Positions 41,132-49,809 of a stretch of DNA of 64,000 nucleotides are shown piece by piece. Within the stretch, counting starts at the first letter, position 1. Each line of letters starts with the position of its first letter. Source of the stretch: an uncultured Collinsella sp. (GTDB lineage: Bacteria; Actinomycetota; Coriobacteriia; Coriobacteriales; Coriobacteriaceae); assembly GCA_900541145.1 (NCBI GenBank), contig UQIH01000006.1:1-64000 (forward strand), given 5' to 3'. The notes below the pieces were generated by a model that was not told the origin of the DNA, did not search any database, and saw only the letters and a list, made by a program, of their open reading frames with translations. Position numbers and translations under genes: made by a program.

Positions 41132-42478
41132 ATGGAACACGACCTCACACGCGGCAATGTCCTTAAGACCATCGCGGTCTTTGCCCTGCCTTATATGCTC
41201 TCGTACTTTTTGCAGATGCTCTACGGCATGGCCGACCTGTACATGATGGGGCAGTTTAGCGGCGCCGCCGGCATCACCGCGGTGGGCAATGGCGCGCAGA
41301 CGCTCTATATCATTACCGTGACGCTCGTGGGTCTGGCCATGGGAACGACGGTCATCGTCGGCCACGCCGTGGGCTCGCGCCGCTTCGACCGCGCCGAGAC
41401 CGCCATCGGCAACACCATCACGCTCTTTATGGGCGTCTCGGTGGTGCTGGCCGCTGTCCTGCTCGCGCTTTGCCCGCAGATCGTGGCGCTCATTGGCACG
41501 CCGGCCGAGGCAGTCGAAGGCACCGCCGCCTACCTGCGTATCTGCTTTATGGGCATCCCCTTTATCGCCGCGTACAACATTCTTTCGGCCATCTTTCGCG
41601 GGCTGGGAGATTCGCGCTCGCCCATGTACGTGATCGGCGTGGCATGCATCATCAATATCGCGCTCGACTTTCTGTTCATCGGCCACATGGGGCTCGGCCC
41701 CGTGGGCGCGGCGCTCGGCACGGTAACCGCCCAGACGGCCAGCGTTGCCCTCGCGCTCGTGTGGCTCAAGAGCCGCCGCACGAACATCCACGTTAAGCGC
41801 AGCGACCTGCGCCCCCAGCCCGAGGTGCTCGGCAGCATTCTTAAGATCGGCGTGCCTGTGGCCGTGCAGGACGGCTGCATCCAGGTGGCGTTTATGTTTA
41901 TCACCGTCATCGCCAACCACCGAGGGCTCGTCGACGCCGCCGCCGTGGGCCTGGTCGAGAAGATGATCAGCTTTTTGTTCATTGTGCCGAGTTCCATGGG
42001 CGCCACCGTCAGCGCGCTCACGGCGCAAAACGCCGGCGCGGGCAAGGGCGACCGCGCACGTCAGGTACTCAAAGACGCCATGACGATCTCGGTGGTGTAC
42101 GGCTGCCTGATCACGGTGCTGATGTGGCTGGTGGCGCCGGCGTTTATCGGCTTTTTTGCCAAGGACGCCGCGGTGGTCGCTGCCGGCACCGGCTATATGC
42201 GCAGCTACATTTTCGATGCAATCTTTGCCGGCATCCACATTTGCTTTAGCGGCTTTTTCGCTGCATACGGCAAGAGCTACATCGGCTTTGCGCACAACGT
42301 GCTGGCCGTGGCGCTCATTCGCGTGCCCGGCGCTTGGCTGCTGTCGAATGCCTATTCCGATACGCTGTTTCCCATGGGCATCGCCTCGCCGTGCGGTTCG
42401 ATTTTGTCGGCAGTCATCTGTGTTGTCGCGTTTACCGTGCTCAACCGACGCGGGGCTTTTGACAAGCTGGCAGCGTAG
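41132..42478 (+). CDS. MATE-family multidrug/sodium antiporter
   Basis: The 448-residue protein has twelve membrane helices in two halves. It begins LTRGNVLKTIAVFALPYMLSYFLQMLYGMADLYM, typical of MATE exporters, and repeats the pattern in the second half (ILKIGVPVAVQDGCIQVAFMF). The family exports cationic drugs or metabolites in exchange for Na+ or H+. It is divergent from the ABC exporter pair, and its promoter looks MerR-controlled, so the two exporters may form a drug-response locus (inference). Confidence 0.92.
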   Translation: MEHDLTRGNVLKTIAVFALPYMLSYFLQMLYGMADLYMMGQFSGAAGITAVGNGAQTLYIITVTLVGLAMGTTVIVGHAVGSRRFDRAETAIGNTITLFMGVSVVLAAVLLALCPQIVALIGTPAEAVEGTAAYLRICFMGIPFIAAYNILSAIFRGLGDSRSPMYVIGVACIINIALDFLFIGHMGLGPVGAALGTVTAQTASVALALVWLKSRRTNIHVKRSDLRPQPEVLGSILKIGVPVAVQDGCIQVAFMFITVIANHRGLVDAAAVGLVEKMISFLFIVPSSMGATVSALTAQNAGAGKGDRARQVLKDAMTISVVYGCLITVLMWLVAPAFIGFFAKDAAVVAAGTGYMRSYIFDAIFAGIHICFSGFFAAYGKSYIGFAHNVLAVALIRVPGAWLLSNAYSDTLFPMGIASPCGSILSAVICVVAFTVLNRRGAFDKLAA

Positions 42479-42564
42479 CGGGGCAACGCGAAATCGCCCC
42501 CATCGACGACATCATCAGCGACGATCCCACAACCTACGTGACGCAGATCACGATGCCTGTATCG

Positions 42565-42744
42565 CTAGGCTAGACCGAGCCTCGTCTCCAGCTCGGTCAA
42601 CGCCTCAAAAGCATCGCGAGACACACCTGCCAAGCGCTCACGTTCCGCAATGCGAATTCGCGCCATCAGGTGCTCTTTTGCCTGCCCTTGGGCGTGCTTC
42701 GTGCGCCCTTCCGCCTGCGAGCAATTGCGATTCTCTATATCCAT
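42565..42744 (-). CDS. 59-residue protein translationally coupled to ligA
   Basis: This short gene overlaps the ligA stop by one base (TAATG). The translation begins MDIENRNCSQAEGRTKHAQG and ends ALTELETRLGLA. It is charged and mostly helical, with no signal or membrane segment, and I recognise no family. No separate ribosome-binding site is visible, so it would depend on ribosomes ending ligA. The small size and overlap fit a real coupled gene, but chance cannot be excluded. Confidence 0.5.
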   Translation of the reverse strand: MDIENRNCSQAEGRTKHAQGQAKEHLMARIRIAERERLAGVSRDAFEALTELETRLGLA

Positions 42745-44972
42745 TACGCCTCCGGCACCTGACCAGTAGCCAAGATCTGCTCGAGTGCGTCCTCGTCCAG
42801 CACGGGTACGCCCAGCTGCTCGGCTTTGGTGAGCTTGGAGCCCGCTTTGGGACCGGCGACCAGATAGCTCGTCTTCTTTGAAACACTGCCCGAAACCTTA
42901 GCGCCGAGCACCTTGAGCGCCGCGCCCGCCTCGTCGCGGGTGCGATTGACGAGCGTGCCGGTGAGCACGAAGGTCAGGCCCGCAAGCGGCTGCGCGTCGG
43001 CGAGCTCGCCCGCCACGCCGGCATCGGCTGCGGCCTGTGCATGTGCGGCGCCAAGGTCGACCTCGAGCGACAGGCCCGCCTGGCGCAGACGTTCCAGCAC
43101 GGCAAGGTTTTCGGGCACGGCCAGGAACTGCTTGACGCTCGCCGCAATCTTGGGACCGATGCCCTCGCACTCGGCGATGTCTTCTTCGCTCGCCAAGATG
43201 AGCTTGTCAATCGACAGGAATCGCTCGGCGATGACCTCGCCCACACTCTTGCCCACGTGGCGGATACCCAGGGCAAACAGCACGCGACCGAGCGGCTGGC
43301 TCTTGGACTTGTTGAGCTCGGCGATGATTTTCTCGGCCGTCTTGAGACCCACCGGAATAGGGTCGCCCTTCTTGACGCCCTTTTTGCTGTTGGAGCTGGC
43401 ATAGGTACGCCCCGTGTCCAGGCCTGCGATGTCATCGACCGTGAGCTGGTAGAAGTCTGCGACATCGTGGATCAGGCCGGCGGCGATCATCTTGTCGACA
43501 ATCTCGTCGCCTAGGCCGTCGACGTCCATGCAGCCGCGGCTCACCCAGTGGAGCAAGCGCTCCTTGAGCTGCGCGGGACAATCGATGGAGACGCAGCGGT
43601 AGGCCACCTCGCCGTCCTCGTGGACCACGGGGCTGCCGCACACGGGGCAGACCTCGGGCATGTGCCAGTCGACCGAATCGGCCGGGCGCTTGTCGAGCAC
43701 CGGGCCCACGACCTCGGGGATCACGTCGCCCGCCTTGTGCACGATGATGGTGTCGCCCTCGCGCACGTTTTTGCGACGGATCTCGTCGATGTTGTGCAGC
43801 GTGGCGCGCGCGATGGTGGAGCCGGCGACCGTCACCGGGTCGAACTCGGCGACCGGCGTGAGCACACCAGTGCGGCCCACCTGGATGCGAATTTCGCGAA
43901 GGACGGTCTGCTTTTCCTCGGGCGGAAACTTAAAGGCAATGGCCCAGCGCGGCGCGCGGGCGGTAAAGCCCAGGTCGAGCTGCTGCTGAAAGCTGTCCAC
44001 CTTTACGACCACGCCGTCGATGTCGTAATCCAGGTCGCCGCGGTGCTCGAGGGCCTGGGCGCAGAACTCGTGAACCTCGGCGGGTGTGGCACAACGGGCA
44101 ACGTTAGGGTTGACGCTAAAGCCGGCGCTACGCAACCAGTCGAGAAACTCGCGCTGGCTGTGGACGTGCAGCGGATCGGTATCGGCGATGGCATAGATAA
44201 AGGTGGCAAGATCGCGGCGCGCCGTGACCTTGGGATCCTTTTGGCGCAGGCTGCCGGCAGCGGCGTTGCGCGGGTTGGCAAAGGGGTCGCGGCCCTCGGC
44301 ATCGGCCTCGTCGTTCAGACGCACAAAGCTGCCCTTAGGCATATAGACCTCGCCGCGCACCTCGATGGTGCGCTCGCGGTCGGCGCCCATGTGGGCGAGC
44401 GCCGGCTCGGAAAGGTGCATGGGCACATCCTTGATGGTACGCACGTTGAGCGACACGTCCTCGCCCGTGGTGCCGTCGCCGCGCGTGGCGGCGCGCACGA
44501 AGGTGCCGTTTTGATAGGTAAGCGCAACGCCCAGACCGTCAATCTTGAGCTCGCAGGTATAGGTGACGCTACCGGCACCGAGCGCATCCTCGGTGCGCTG
44601 GAGCCACGCGTCGAGCTCGTCCAGATCCATGGCATCGTCCATGGAATACATGCGCGCCATGTGCGTGACCGGCGTAAACTGCTCGCTCACGTAGCCGCCC
44701 ACGCGTTGGGTGTAGCTGTCGGGCGTTACCAAATCGGGGTAGGTCGCCTCGATCTGCTGGAGCTCAACGAGCATTTTGTCGAATGCGGCATCCGTGATCT
44801 CGGGCGCATCGAGCATGTAGTAGCGATAGGCGTGGTAGTCGAGCTCGTGGCGCAGCTCGGCCGCGCGCGCTGCCGCCTGGGCACGGGCGTCGGTCGGTGC
44901 GGAGGCTTCCGCGGTCGTGGGCGTTTCGGTATCGATGTCCACGCCGTCACCAAACAGGCTCGATTGCTCCAT
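42744..44972 (-). CDS. ligA: NAD-dependent DNA ligase
   Basis: LigA seals nicks during replication and repair using NAD+. The 742-residue product has all the expected parts: an N-terminal Ia domain (YHAYRYYMLDAPEITDAAFDKM), the adenylated Lys in CELKIDGLGVAL (about 142), an OB fold, a four-Cys zinc finger (CPVCGSPVVHEDGEVAYRC ... CPAQ, about 440-465), helix-hairpin-helix repeats, and a BRCT domain (about 665-740, LAGLTFVLTGTLVNRTRDEA). An Ala-rich leader of about 35 residues precedes domain Ia, longer than usual. Confidence 0.97.
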   Translation of the reverse strand: MEQSSLFGDGVDIDTETPTTAEASAPTDARAQAAARAAELRHELDYHAYRYYMLDAPEITDAAFDKMLVELQQIEATYPDLVTPDSYTQRVGGYVSEQFTPVTHMARMYSMDDAMDLDELDAWLQRTEDALGAGSVTYTCELKIDGLGVALTYQNGTFVRAATRGDGTTGEDVSLNVRTIKDVPMHLSEPALAHMGADRERTIEVRGEVYMPKGSFVRLNDEADAEGRDPFANPRNAAAGSLRQKDPKVTARRDLATFIYAIADTDPLHVHSQREFLDWLRSAGFSVNPNVARCATPAEVHEFCAQALEHRGDLDYDIDGVVVKVDSFQQQLDLGFTARAPRWAIAFKFPPEEKQTVLREIRIQVGRTGVLTPVAEFDPVTVAGSTIARATLHNIDEIRRKNVREGDTIIVHKAGDVIPEVVGPVLDKRPADSVDWHMPEVCPVCGSPVVHEDGEVAYRCVSIDCPAQLKERLLHWVSRGCMDVDGLGDEIVDKMIAAGLIHDVADFYQLTVDDIAGLDTGRTYASSNSKKGVKKGDPIPVGLKTAEKIIAELNKSKSQPLGRVLFALGIRHVGKSVGEVIAERFLSIDKLILASEEDIAECEGIGPKIAASVKQFLAVPENLAVLERLRQAGLSLEVDLGAAHAQAAADAGVAGELADAQPLAGLTFVLTGTLVNRTRDEAGAALKVLGAKVSGSVSKKTSYLVAGPKAGSKLTKAEQLGVPVLDEDALEQILATGQVPEA

Positions 44973-45080
44973 AGCGGCACTCCTTCGCTCGATTTCAAAC
45001 GGATACTAGAGTACCACCGGTCGCAATGGGGCCGAATAACCCTTTCGAACCGCACCGAATCGGCAGCCGCCAGACTGGGG

Positions 45081-45283
45081 TGGACAGTTAGTTCAGATAC
45101 GTATAAATCCTAGAGCTGAATCAGGCACGAACACCCCTGTTTCAACTAATTTGGGCTCCTCGAGACCATGTAAACGTCCCACTCTCCCTTCCAAACGCCC
45201 ATCCGAGCCCCATCCCAATCAACAATTGCTCAAAACGCATCCCAAGCTGCCCCAGATTTATACGTATCTGAACTAACTGTCCA
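45081..45283. repeat. 203-bp element with 29-bp perfect terminal inverted repeats
   Basis: The left arm 45081-45109, starting TGGACAGTTAGTTCAGATAC, is perfectly inverted at 45255-45283. The 145-bp interior has no ORF or further symmetry. No target-site duplication is obvious. The form is that of a MITE; the arms contain a TATCTGAAC/GTTCAGATA dyad half that could also bind a protein. Confidence 0.82.
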
Positions 45284-45358
45284 GACCATTACGAACCAGG
45301 TCTTTTGTCAGCCCCAAGTGATCCGTTTTCCTCCGTCCCCAACGGATCAATAAGAAAA

Positions 45359-45393
45359 GAGGGGCTGTCCCACACTTGGTGGGACAGCCCCTC
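45359..45393. terminator. Terminator of htrA
   Basis: GAGGGGCTGTCCCA pairs with TGGGACAGCCCCTC around a short loop; on the minus strand it is followed by TTTTCTTATT. It lies 28 bp after the htrA stop. Confidence 0.85.
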
Positions 45394-45420
45394 TGGCTTC
45401 GGCATATGCGAAACGGCTCG

Positions 45421-46887
45421 CTAGTAGCCCTGGCCGTAGCCTTGACCCTGGCCCTGGCCCTGCTGGCCTAACAGCTCCTCCAGGTACTGGCGCAGCTGCT
45501 CGTCGGTAATACCGCCATTGCCGGTGTCGGTCGAACTGTCGTCCTGCTGCTGGTTCTGCAGCTCCTCATCGGAGCCCAGCTCGACGGTGACCTTCTTCTC
45601 TTCCTTGCCGCGCATAAGCGTGATCTCGACCTTCTCGCCCACCTCGTGGCTGCGCAGTGCGATGATCAGGCCATCGGCACTCGTGATCTCGTCGTCGCCC
45701 AGCTTGGTGATGACGTCGCCCTCCTGAATTCCGGCCTTAGCAGCAGGACCATCCTCAACGACGCTCGCCACATACGCGCCGCTATCGGTGCTCAGCTTGT
45801 TGGTACGGGCATTGAGCGCGTTGACGCTCGAAAGCGTAGCGCCCATGTACGGATGCACCGGCGTCTTGCCGTCGATAATCTGGTCGGCAATGTTCTTGGC
45901 GTAGTTGACCGGAATGGCAAAGCCCACGCCCGAGCTGGAGCCCGAATAGCTCTCGATAAGCGAGTTGATACCCACCAGCTCACCGTTGTCGTTGACGAGC
46001 GCGCCACCGGAGTTGCCCGGGTTGATGGCAGCGTCGGTCTGGATCATGTTGGCATAGATGGTGTTACCGCTGGTAGAGCTCATGGCCGTGGAGCGATACA
46101 GCGCCGACACGATTCCCGTGGAGACAGACTGCTCGTTGCCGAACGGCGAACCGATTGCCATGACCCACTCGCCCACGTTGAGCTTGGAGGAATCACCAAT
46201 CTCGATCGGGGTGAGCTTGGAGGCATCGGCATCCTTGAGCTTGATGACGGCTAGGTCGCTCGAAGCATCGTTGCCCACGAACTCGGCCTCGTAGGTGGTG
46301 CCGTCGTCCATGGTAACCACGTACTGGTCATAGCCATCGACCACGTGGTTGTTGGTGAGAATATGGCCCTCGGTATCGAGCACCACGCCCGAACCGACAC
46401 TGCCCGAGTTATCCGACCCGTCAGCAGACTGCGAAAGCGAGCCATTCTGGCTGCCGCTCGAAGTGGCGGTAATGGAAACCACGGAGGGCAGGGCCTTGGC
46501 AGAAACGGCCTCGGCCAGCGTGGTGTCCTCGGAGTCGATCGTAATCTTTTGCGTCGATGAACCCGAAGCACCCGCCGTCACGGCATTCTTGCCGCCACCG
46601 ATATCGAGCGTGCCGCTCATAATGAGCGCGATGACCAGCAGGGCGCCACAGGCACAGCCGGCGAGTGCCGTAATAAAGATCGGCAGCTTTTTGGTCTTGG
46701 TCTTGACCACCGTGTGCTTGTTCACGACCTGCGCACCGCCCAGCGGCTTGCCGGTCTGCGTGTCGTAGGCCTGCACGTAGGGAATGTTGCTGTCGGCAGG
46801 CGTCGACTCCACCTGCACGCGCGGCTGCTGCTGGGTCTCGCCGGCGTTGCCCGCATCCTGGGGACGCTGGGAATCGTACTCGCTCAT
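45421..46887 (-). CDS. HtrA/DegP-type membrane-anchored serine protease
   Basis: The start is ATG 46887 (MSEYDSQRPQDAGN) behind AAAGGA. The 488-residue protein has a cytoplasmic tail, one membrane helix (about 67-90), and a trypsin-like domain with His181 (TNNHVVDG), Asp211 (SSDLAVIKL) and Ser293 (NPGNSGG). One PDZ domain follows (about 365-445, YVASVVEDGPAAKAGIQEGDVI). The end is a low-complexity tail of Gln/Gly (GQQGQGQGQGYGQGY). HtrA proteases degrade or refold damaged exported proteins, including those moved by Sec and anchored by sortase. Confidence 0.94.
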   Translation of the reverse strand: MSEYDSQRPQDAGNAGETQQQPRVQVESTPADSNIPYVQAYDTQTGKPLGGAQVVNKHTVVKTKTKKLPIFITALAGCACGALLVIALIMSGTLDIGGGKNAVTAGASGSSTQKITIDSEDTTLAEAVSAKALPSVVSITATSSGSQNGSLSQSADGSDNSGSVGSGVVLDTEGHILTNNHVVDGYDQYVVTMDDGTTYEAEFVGNDASSDLAVIKLKDADASKLTPIEIGDSSKLNVGEWVMAIGSPFGNEQSVSTGIVSALYRSTAMSSTSGNTIYANMIQTDAAINPGNSGGALVNDNGELVGINSLIESYSGSSSGVGFAIPVNYAKNIADQIIDGKTPVHPYMGATLSSVNALNARTNKLSTDSGAYVASVVEDGPAAKAGIQEGDVITKLGDDEITSADGLIIALRSHEVGEKVEITLMRGKEEKKVTVELGSDEELQNQQQDDSSTDTGNGGITDEQLRQYLEELLGQQGQGQGQGYGQGY

Positions 46888-46916
46888 GGCTGCGATCCTT
46901 TCGTCAAATAACCAAA

Positions 46917-46940
46917 GGCCCGCCAAACATGTGGCGGGCC
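46917..46940. terminator. Terminator after the GlnR-like gene
   Basis: GGCCCGCC and GGCGGGCC form a perfect 8-bp stem around AAACATGT; on the minus strand it is followed by TTTGGTTATTT. Confidence 0.75.
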
Positions 46941-47055
46941 ATCATTGTTCACGTTGAGTTGTACCCCAATATGCGGGCGCAAGTGTATGAGAACGCAATC
47001 TTTTAGGAAGGCTTAAGTTCTGCTGCAAACTCGAAAGGGATCCACGCATGCGGCA

Positions 47056-47091
47056 AAACCACCACAAAGGTGTCTGTCCCCTTTGTGGTGA
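47056..47091. repeat. CCACCACAAAGG-family palindrome, copy 5
   Basis: ACCACCACAAAGGTGTCTG followed by TCCCCTTTGTGGTG. It abuts the 3' end of the GlnR-like gene. Confidence 0.8.
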
Positions 47092-47095
47092 AAAG

Positions 47096-47758
47096 CTAGT
47101 CCTTAAACAGATAGCCCACGCCGCGGACGGTGGTGATGTGTGCCGCGATCTGCGGGCCCACCTTGGAGCGGATGCGTCGGATGTGCACGTCGACGGTGCG
47201 CGTGCCGCCGCAGTACTCAAAGCCCCACACGCGGTGCAGCAGCACCTCGCGGCTGTAGGCACGGTTGGGGTGCGTCGCCAAAAAGCTCAGCAGCGAGTAC
47301 TCCATCAGCGTCAGGTCGATGGGCTCGTTATCGAGCGTCACCTGGTAGGTAGCCAGGTTGATCTCGAGGTTATCGATGTTGAGCACATCGTCGGCGGCAA
47401 CGGTCTCCTCCTCGCCCATCAGGCGCTGCGCGCGAGCCTTGAGCTCGTTAGGCGTCGCCGTGGGGCATACAAAGTCGGCATGCGCGTGGTTCGGCAGACG
47501 CAGGGTACCGAGCGCCTCGTCATCGACGATCACCAGCATGGGAACGCCGCCGCGATCGTCAAGCCACTTGGCAATCTGATCGATGCGGTCGCTGCGGATG
47601 CCGTCGGAGTCGAGGATCAGCAGGTCAAAGTCGTGCGCCGCAGTCGGCGAATCGGGGGTGGCCAGGCTCACCTCGACACCCAGGGTGGTCGTCAAGCTGC
47701 GGGCAAACTCGTGGAAGCGCGTCGTGCGCGCCATGAACAGGGCACTCTTTTCGGACAT
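47096..47758 (-). CDS. OmpR-family response regulator, GlnR-like
   Basis: The start is ATG 47758 (MSEKSALFMARTTRF) behind TTGGAGG. The 220-residue protein has a degenerate receiver domain (about 1-115) and an OmpR-type winged helix (about 130-218: EYSLLSFLATHPNRAYSREVLLHRVWG, TVDVHIRRIRSKVG, TTVRGVGYLF). No histidine kinase is adjacent, and the receiver lacks the standard Asp-Asp pocket, as in actinobacterial GlnR, which senses nitrogen status without phosphorylation. It directly follows glnA on the same strand, 50 bp apart, which supports a nitrogen-control role. Confidence 0.82.
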   Translation of the reverse strand: MSEKSALFMARTTRFHEFARSLTTTLGVEVSLATPDSPTAAHDFDLLILDSDGIRSDRIDQIAKWLDDRGGVPMLVIVDDEALGTLRLPNHAHADFVCPTATPNELKARAQRLMGEEETVAADDVLNIDNLEINLATYQVTLDNEPIDLTLMEYSLLSFLATHPNRAYSREVLLHRVWGFEYCGGTRTVDVHIRRIRSKVGPQIAAHITTVRGVGYLFKD

Positions 47759-47808
47759 ATCGGCCTCCAAAAAAATGAGCTCAATCGTACTGAAACAAGC
47801 CAGCGCGA

Positions 47809-49146
47809 TTAGGAGTTCGCCAGGTAGTGCTTAATCTCCCACTCGGTGATCGTAGACTCGAACTTATGCCACTCGTCGCGCTTCTTTTTGAGGAAGAAGC
47901 TGTGGATGTGCTCGCCGAGGGCATCCTTCATAAACTGCGAGTCCTCAAACACGTCGAGCGCCTCTTTGAGCGAGCGCGGCAGCGGCGTGTAGCCGGCCTC
48001 GAACATCTGACGGTCGGTAAGCTTGAGCGTCTCGGCCGTTGCCTCGGGCGGGAGTTCCAGCTTGCGCTCGATGCCGTCCAGACCAGCCGCCAGCGTGACG
48101 GCGTTGACCAGGTACGGGTTGGCCATGGGGTCGGGGCTACGAAGCTCGATGCGCGTGGACAGCTGCTTGCCGGGCTTGTAGACCGGAATGCGGACCATGC
48201 TCGCGCGGTTGCGCAGGCCCCACGTGGCGTACTGCGGCACGGAGTCGCCACCCGTGGTGATGCGCTTGTACGAGTTGACCGTGGGGTTGGTGATGGCACT
48301 GATCTCGCGCGCGTGCGCCAAGATGCCGGCCATGTAGTGCTTGGCGATTTCGGAGAGGTGGTACTTCTCGTCGTCCTCGCCCCAAAAGACGTTGTTGCCG
48401 TCGTGGTCGAACAGCGACTGATGCAAAAACATGGCGCTGCCGTCCTCGCCCGCCAACGGCTTGGGCATAAAGGAGGCGTGGCAACCGCTCTCGTAGGCCT
48501 GCTGCTTAATGATGAGTTTGGCCGTGGTGATAGCGTCGGACATGCTCAGGGCCTCGGCGTGACGCAGGCTCATGCCATGCTGCGAGCGACCGGCGGCGTG
48601 GAAGGTGTACTCCACGGGCACGGACATCTTCTCGAGCGTGAGGACCGTGTTGCGACGCAGGTCGCGGGCAGCATCACTCACCGAAAGATCGAAGTAGCCC
48701 ACGTTGTCGAGCGGCTCGGGGGTGTGCTCGTCGGGGAAGTAGTAATACTCCAGCTCGGCGCCCACGTTGAGCAGATAGCCGGCCTTCTCGGCCTTGCGGA
48801 ACATGCGGCGCAGGGCATCGCGCGGGTCGCCGGCGAACGGTTTGCGATCGGGAGTGCACACATCGCAGAAAACGCGTGCAACGCCGTTATGGCTCGGGCG
48901 CCACGGCAAAATCTGGAAGGTCGAAGCATCGGGAAACGCCAGCATGTCGGCTTCCTCGGGCGTGGCAAAGCCCTCGATGGCGGAGCCGTCAAAGCCAATA
49001 CCCTCCTCAAAAGCGACCTCGAGGTCCTCGGGGCTAATGGCAAAGTTCTTGAGGCGGCCGAGAATGTCGACAAACCACAGACGCACAAAGCGGATGTCAC
49101 GCTGCTCTACGGAGCGGAGTACGTAATCGATGTTCTGCTGGTTCAT
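47809..49146 (-). CDS. glnA: Glutamine synthetase, type I
   Basis: The enzyme makes glutamine from glutamate, ammonia and ATP. The 445-residue length and GSI motifs are present: DGSAIEGF near residue 50, NVGAELEYYYF (about 129), the HASFMPKP loop, NPTVNSYKRI (about 292) and RIELRSPDP (about 337). The adenylylation-site NLYDLP tail of the beta subfamily is missing, so it is GSI-alpha, normally controlled by feedback and by a GlnR-type regulator. Such a regulator gene follows, and a GlnR-like box lies upstream. Confidence 0.97.
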   Translation of the reverse strand: MNQQNIDYVLRSVEQRDIRFVRLWFVDILGRLKNFAISPEDLEVAFEEGIGFDGSAIEGFATPEEADMLAFPDASTFQILPWRPSHNGVARVFCDVCTPDRKPFAGDPRDALRRMFRKAEKAGYLLNVGAELEYYYFPDEHTPEPLDNVGYFDLSVSDAARDLRRNTVLTLEKMSVPVEYTFHAAGRSQHGMSLRHAEALSMSDAITTAKLIIKQQAYESGCHASFMPKPLAGEDGSAMFLHQSLFDHDGNNVFWGEDDEKYHLSEIAKHYMAGILAHAREISAITNPTVNSYKRITTGGDSVPQYATWGLRNRASMVRIPVYKPGKQLSTRIELRSPDPMANPYLVNAVTLAAGLDGIERKLELPPEATAETLKLTDRQMFEAGYTPLPRSLKEALDVFEDSQFMKDALGEHIHSFFLKKKRDEWHKFESTITEWEIKHYLANS

Positions 49147-49211
49147 GTCGCTCCCCTTTCTTTCGGGCGGGTTTCGACTGGTCTATATCGCAGATACTAT
49201 CGCAGAAAAAT

Positions 49212-49227
49212 GTTTCCGCAGGGTTAA
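49212..49227 (-). promoter_or_regulatory. GlnR-like box upstream of glnA
   Basis: On the minus strand the sequence TTAAC-N6-GAAAC matches the actinobacterial GlnR pattern gTnAc-n6-GaAAc, about 65-80 bp upstream of the glnA start. The short A-rich stretch between it and the gene contains TATAGA and TAGTAT, possible -10 elements. Confidence 0.55.
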
Positions 49228-49272
49228 AGCGTATCAAGCGCTCAAAAAACGTGTGCGAGCAGGCAGCCTGAC

Positions 49273-49767
49273 TTACGCGCGATCATAAAGGATCACTCCT
49301 TCGCGCTCGATTACCGCGGCAAGATCGTCATCAAGATAGTCACTCGAGACAAGGTCAACCTGCTTCCCGGTTTCTTTGCGAACCGCCTCGCCAAACGCCG
49401 ACAACGCGAAAAGACCAAAGCCCTGCTCGCGATCGACTTCGAGACGCAAGTCAATATCGCTATCGACATGTGCCTCGCCCCGGGCATACGAACCAAAAAG
49501 AATCACGGTTTTGATGGCGGGAATCGAGCTGGCTGCCTCGCGGACGGCGGACTCAATCTGGGCAATATCCAAAATGCCCGCCGCGGCGCTTTCGCTCGCA
49601 GAACTTTTACCGAGTGAAGGAACAAACGGCAGAGAGCGTTCGCGCAGCATCTGCCTCATAAACATATTGACCGCAACAGACGAAGTCATGCCAAGCTCTT
49701 CGCACAGTTCGGCAAATGAGTCTTTAATTGACGAGTCCACTCGCACACTCAGCACAGACGCAGCCAT
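49273..49767 (-). CDS. RelB-like ribbon-helix-helix fused to MNT-type nucleotidyltransferase
   Basis: The 164-residue protein has two parts. Residues 1-52 (SVLSVRVDSSIKDSFAELC, then EELGMTSSVAVNMFMRQMLRE) match the RelB/DinJ ribbon-helix-helix. Residues about 70-160 are a minimal nucleotidyltransferase: ILFGSYARGEAHVDSDIDLRLEV has the GS-x-D-x-D core, then KQVDLVSSDYL. MNT proteins are antitoxins that AMPylate HEPN ribonuclease toxins, but no HEPN gene lies beside it. The fusion would link DNA binding with a modifying activity. It is a single gene between glnA and a LacI regulator. Confidence 0.82.
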   Translation of the reverse strand: MAASVLSVRVDSSIKDSFAELCEELGMTSSVAVNMFMRQMLRERSLPFVPSLGKSSASESAAAGILDIAQIESAVREAASSIPAIKTVILFGSYARGEAHVDSDIDLRLEVDREQGFGLFALSAFGEAVRKETGKQVDLVSSDYLDDDLAAVIEREGVILYDRA

Positions 49768-49809
49768 GGATACCTCCTGTATGACATTGTCTATATATTA
49801 TCACACAGA

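Noticed and set aside
42488..42573. Short plus-strand frame ending DDPTTYVTQITMPVSLG just after the MATE gene
   Set aside because: It could be a remnant of a lost gene, but it has no start or ribosome-binding site and is too short to support.
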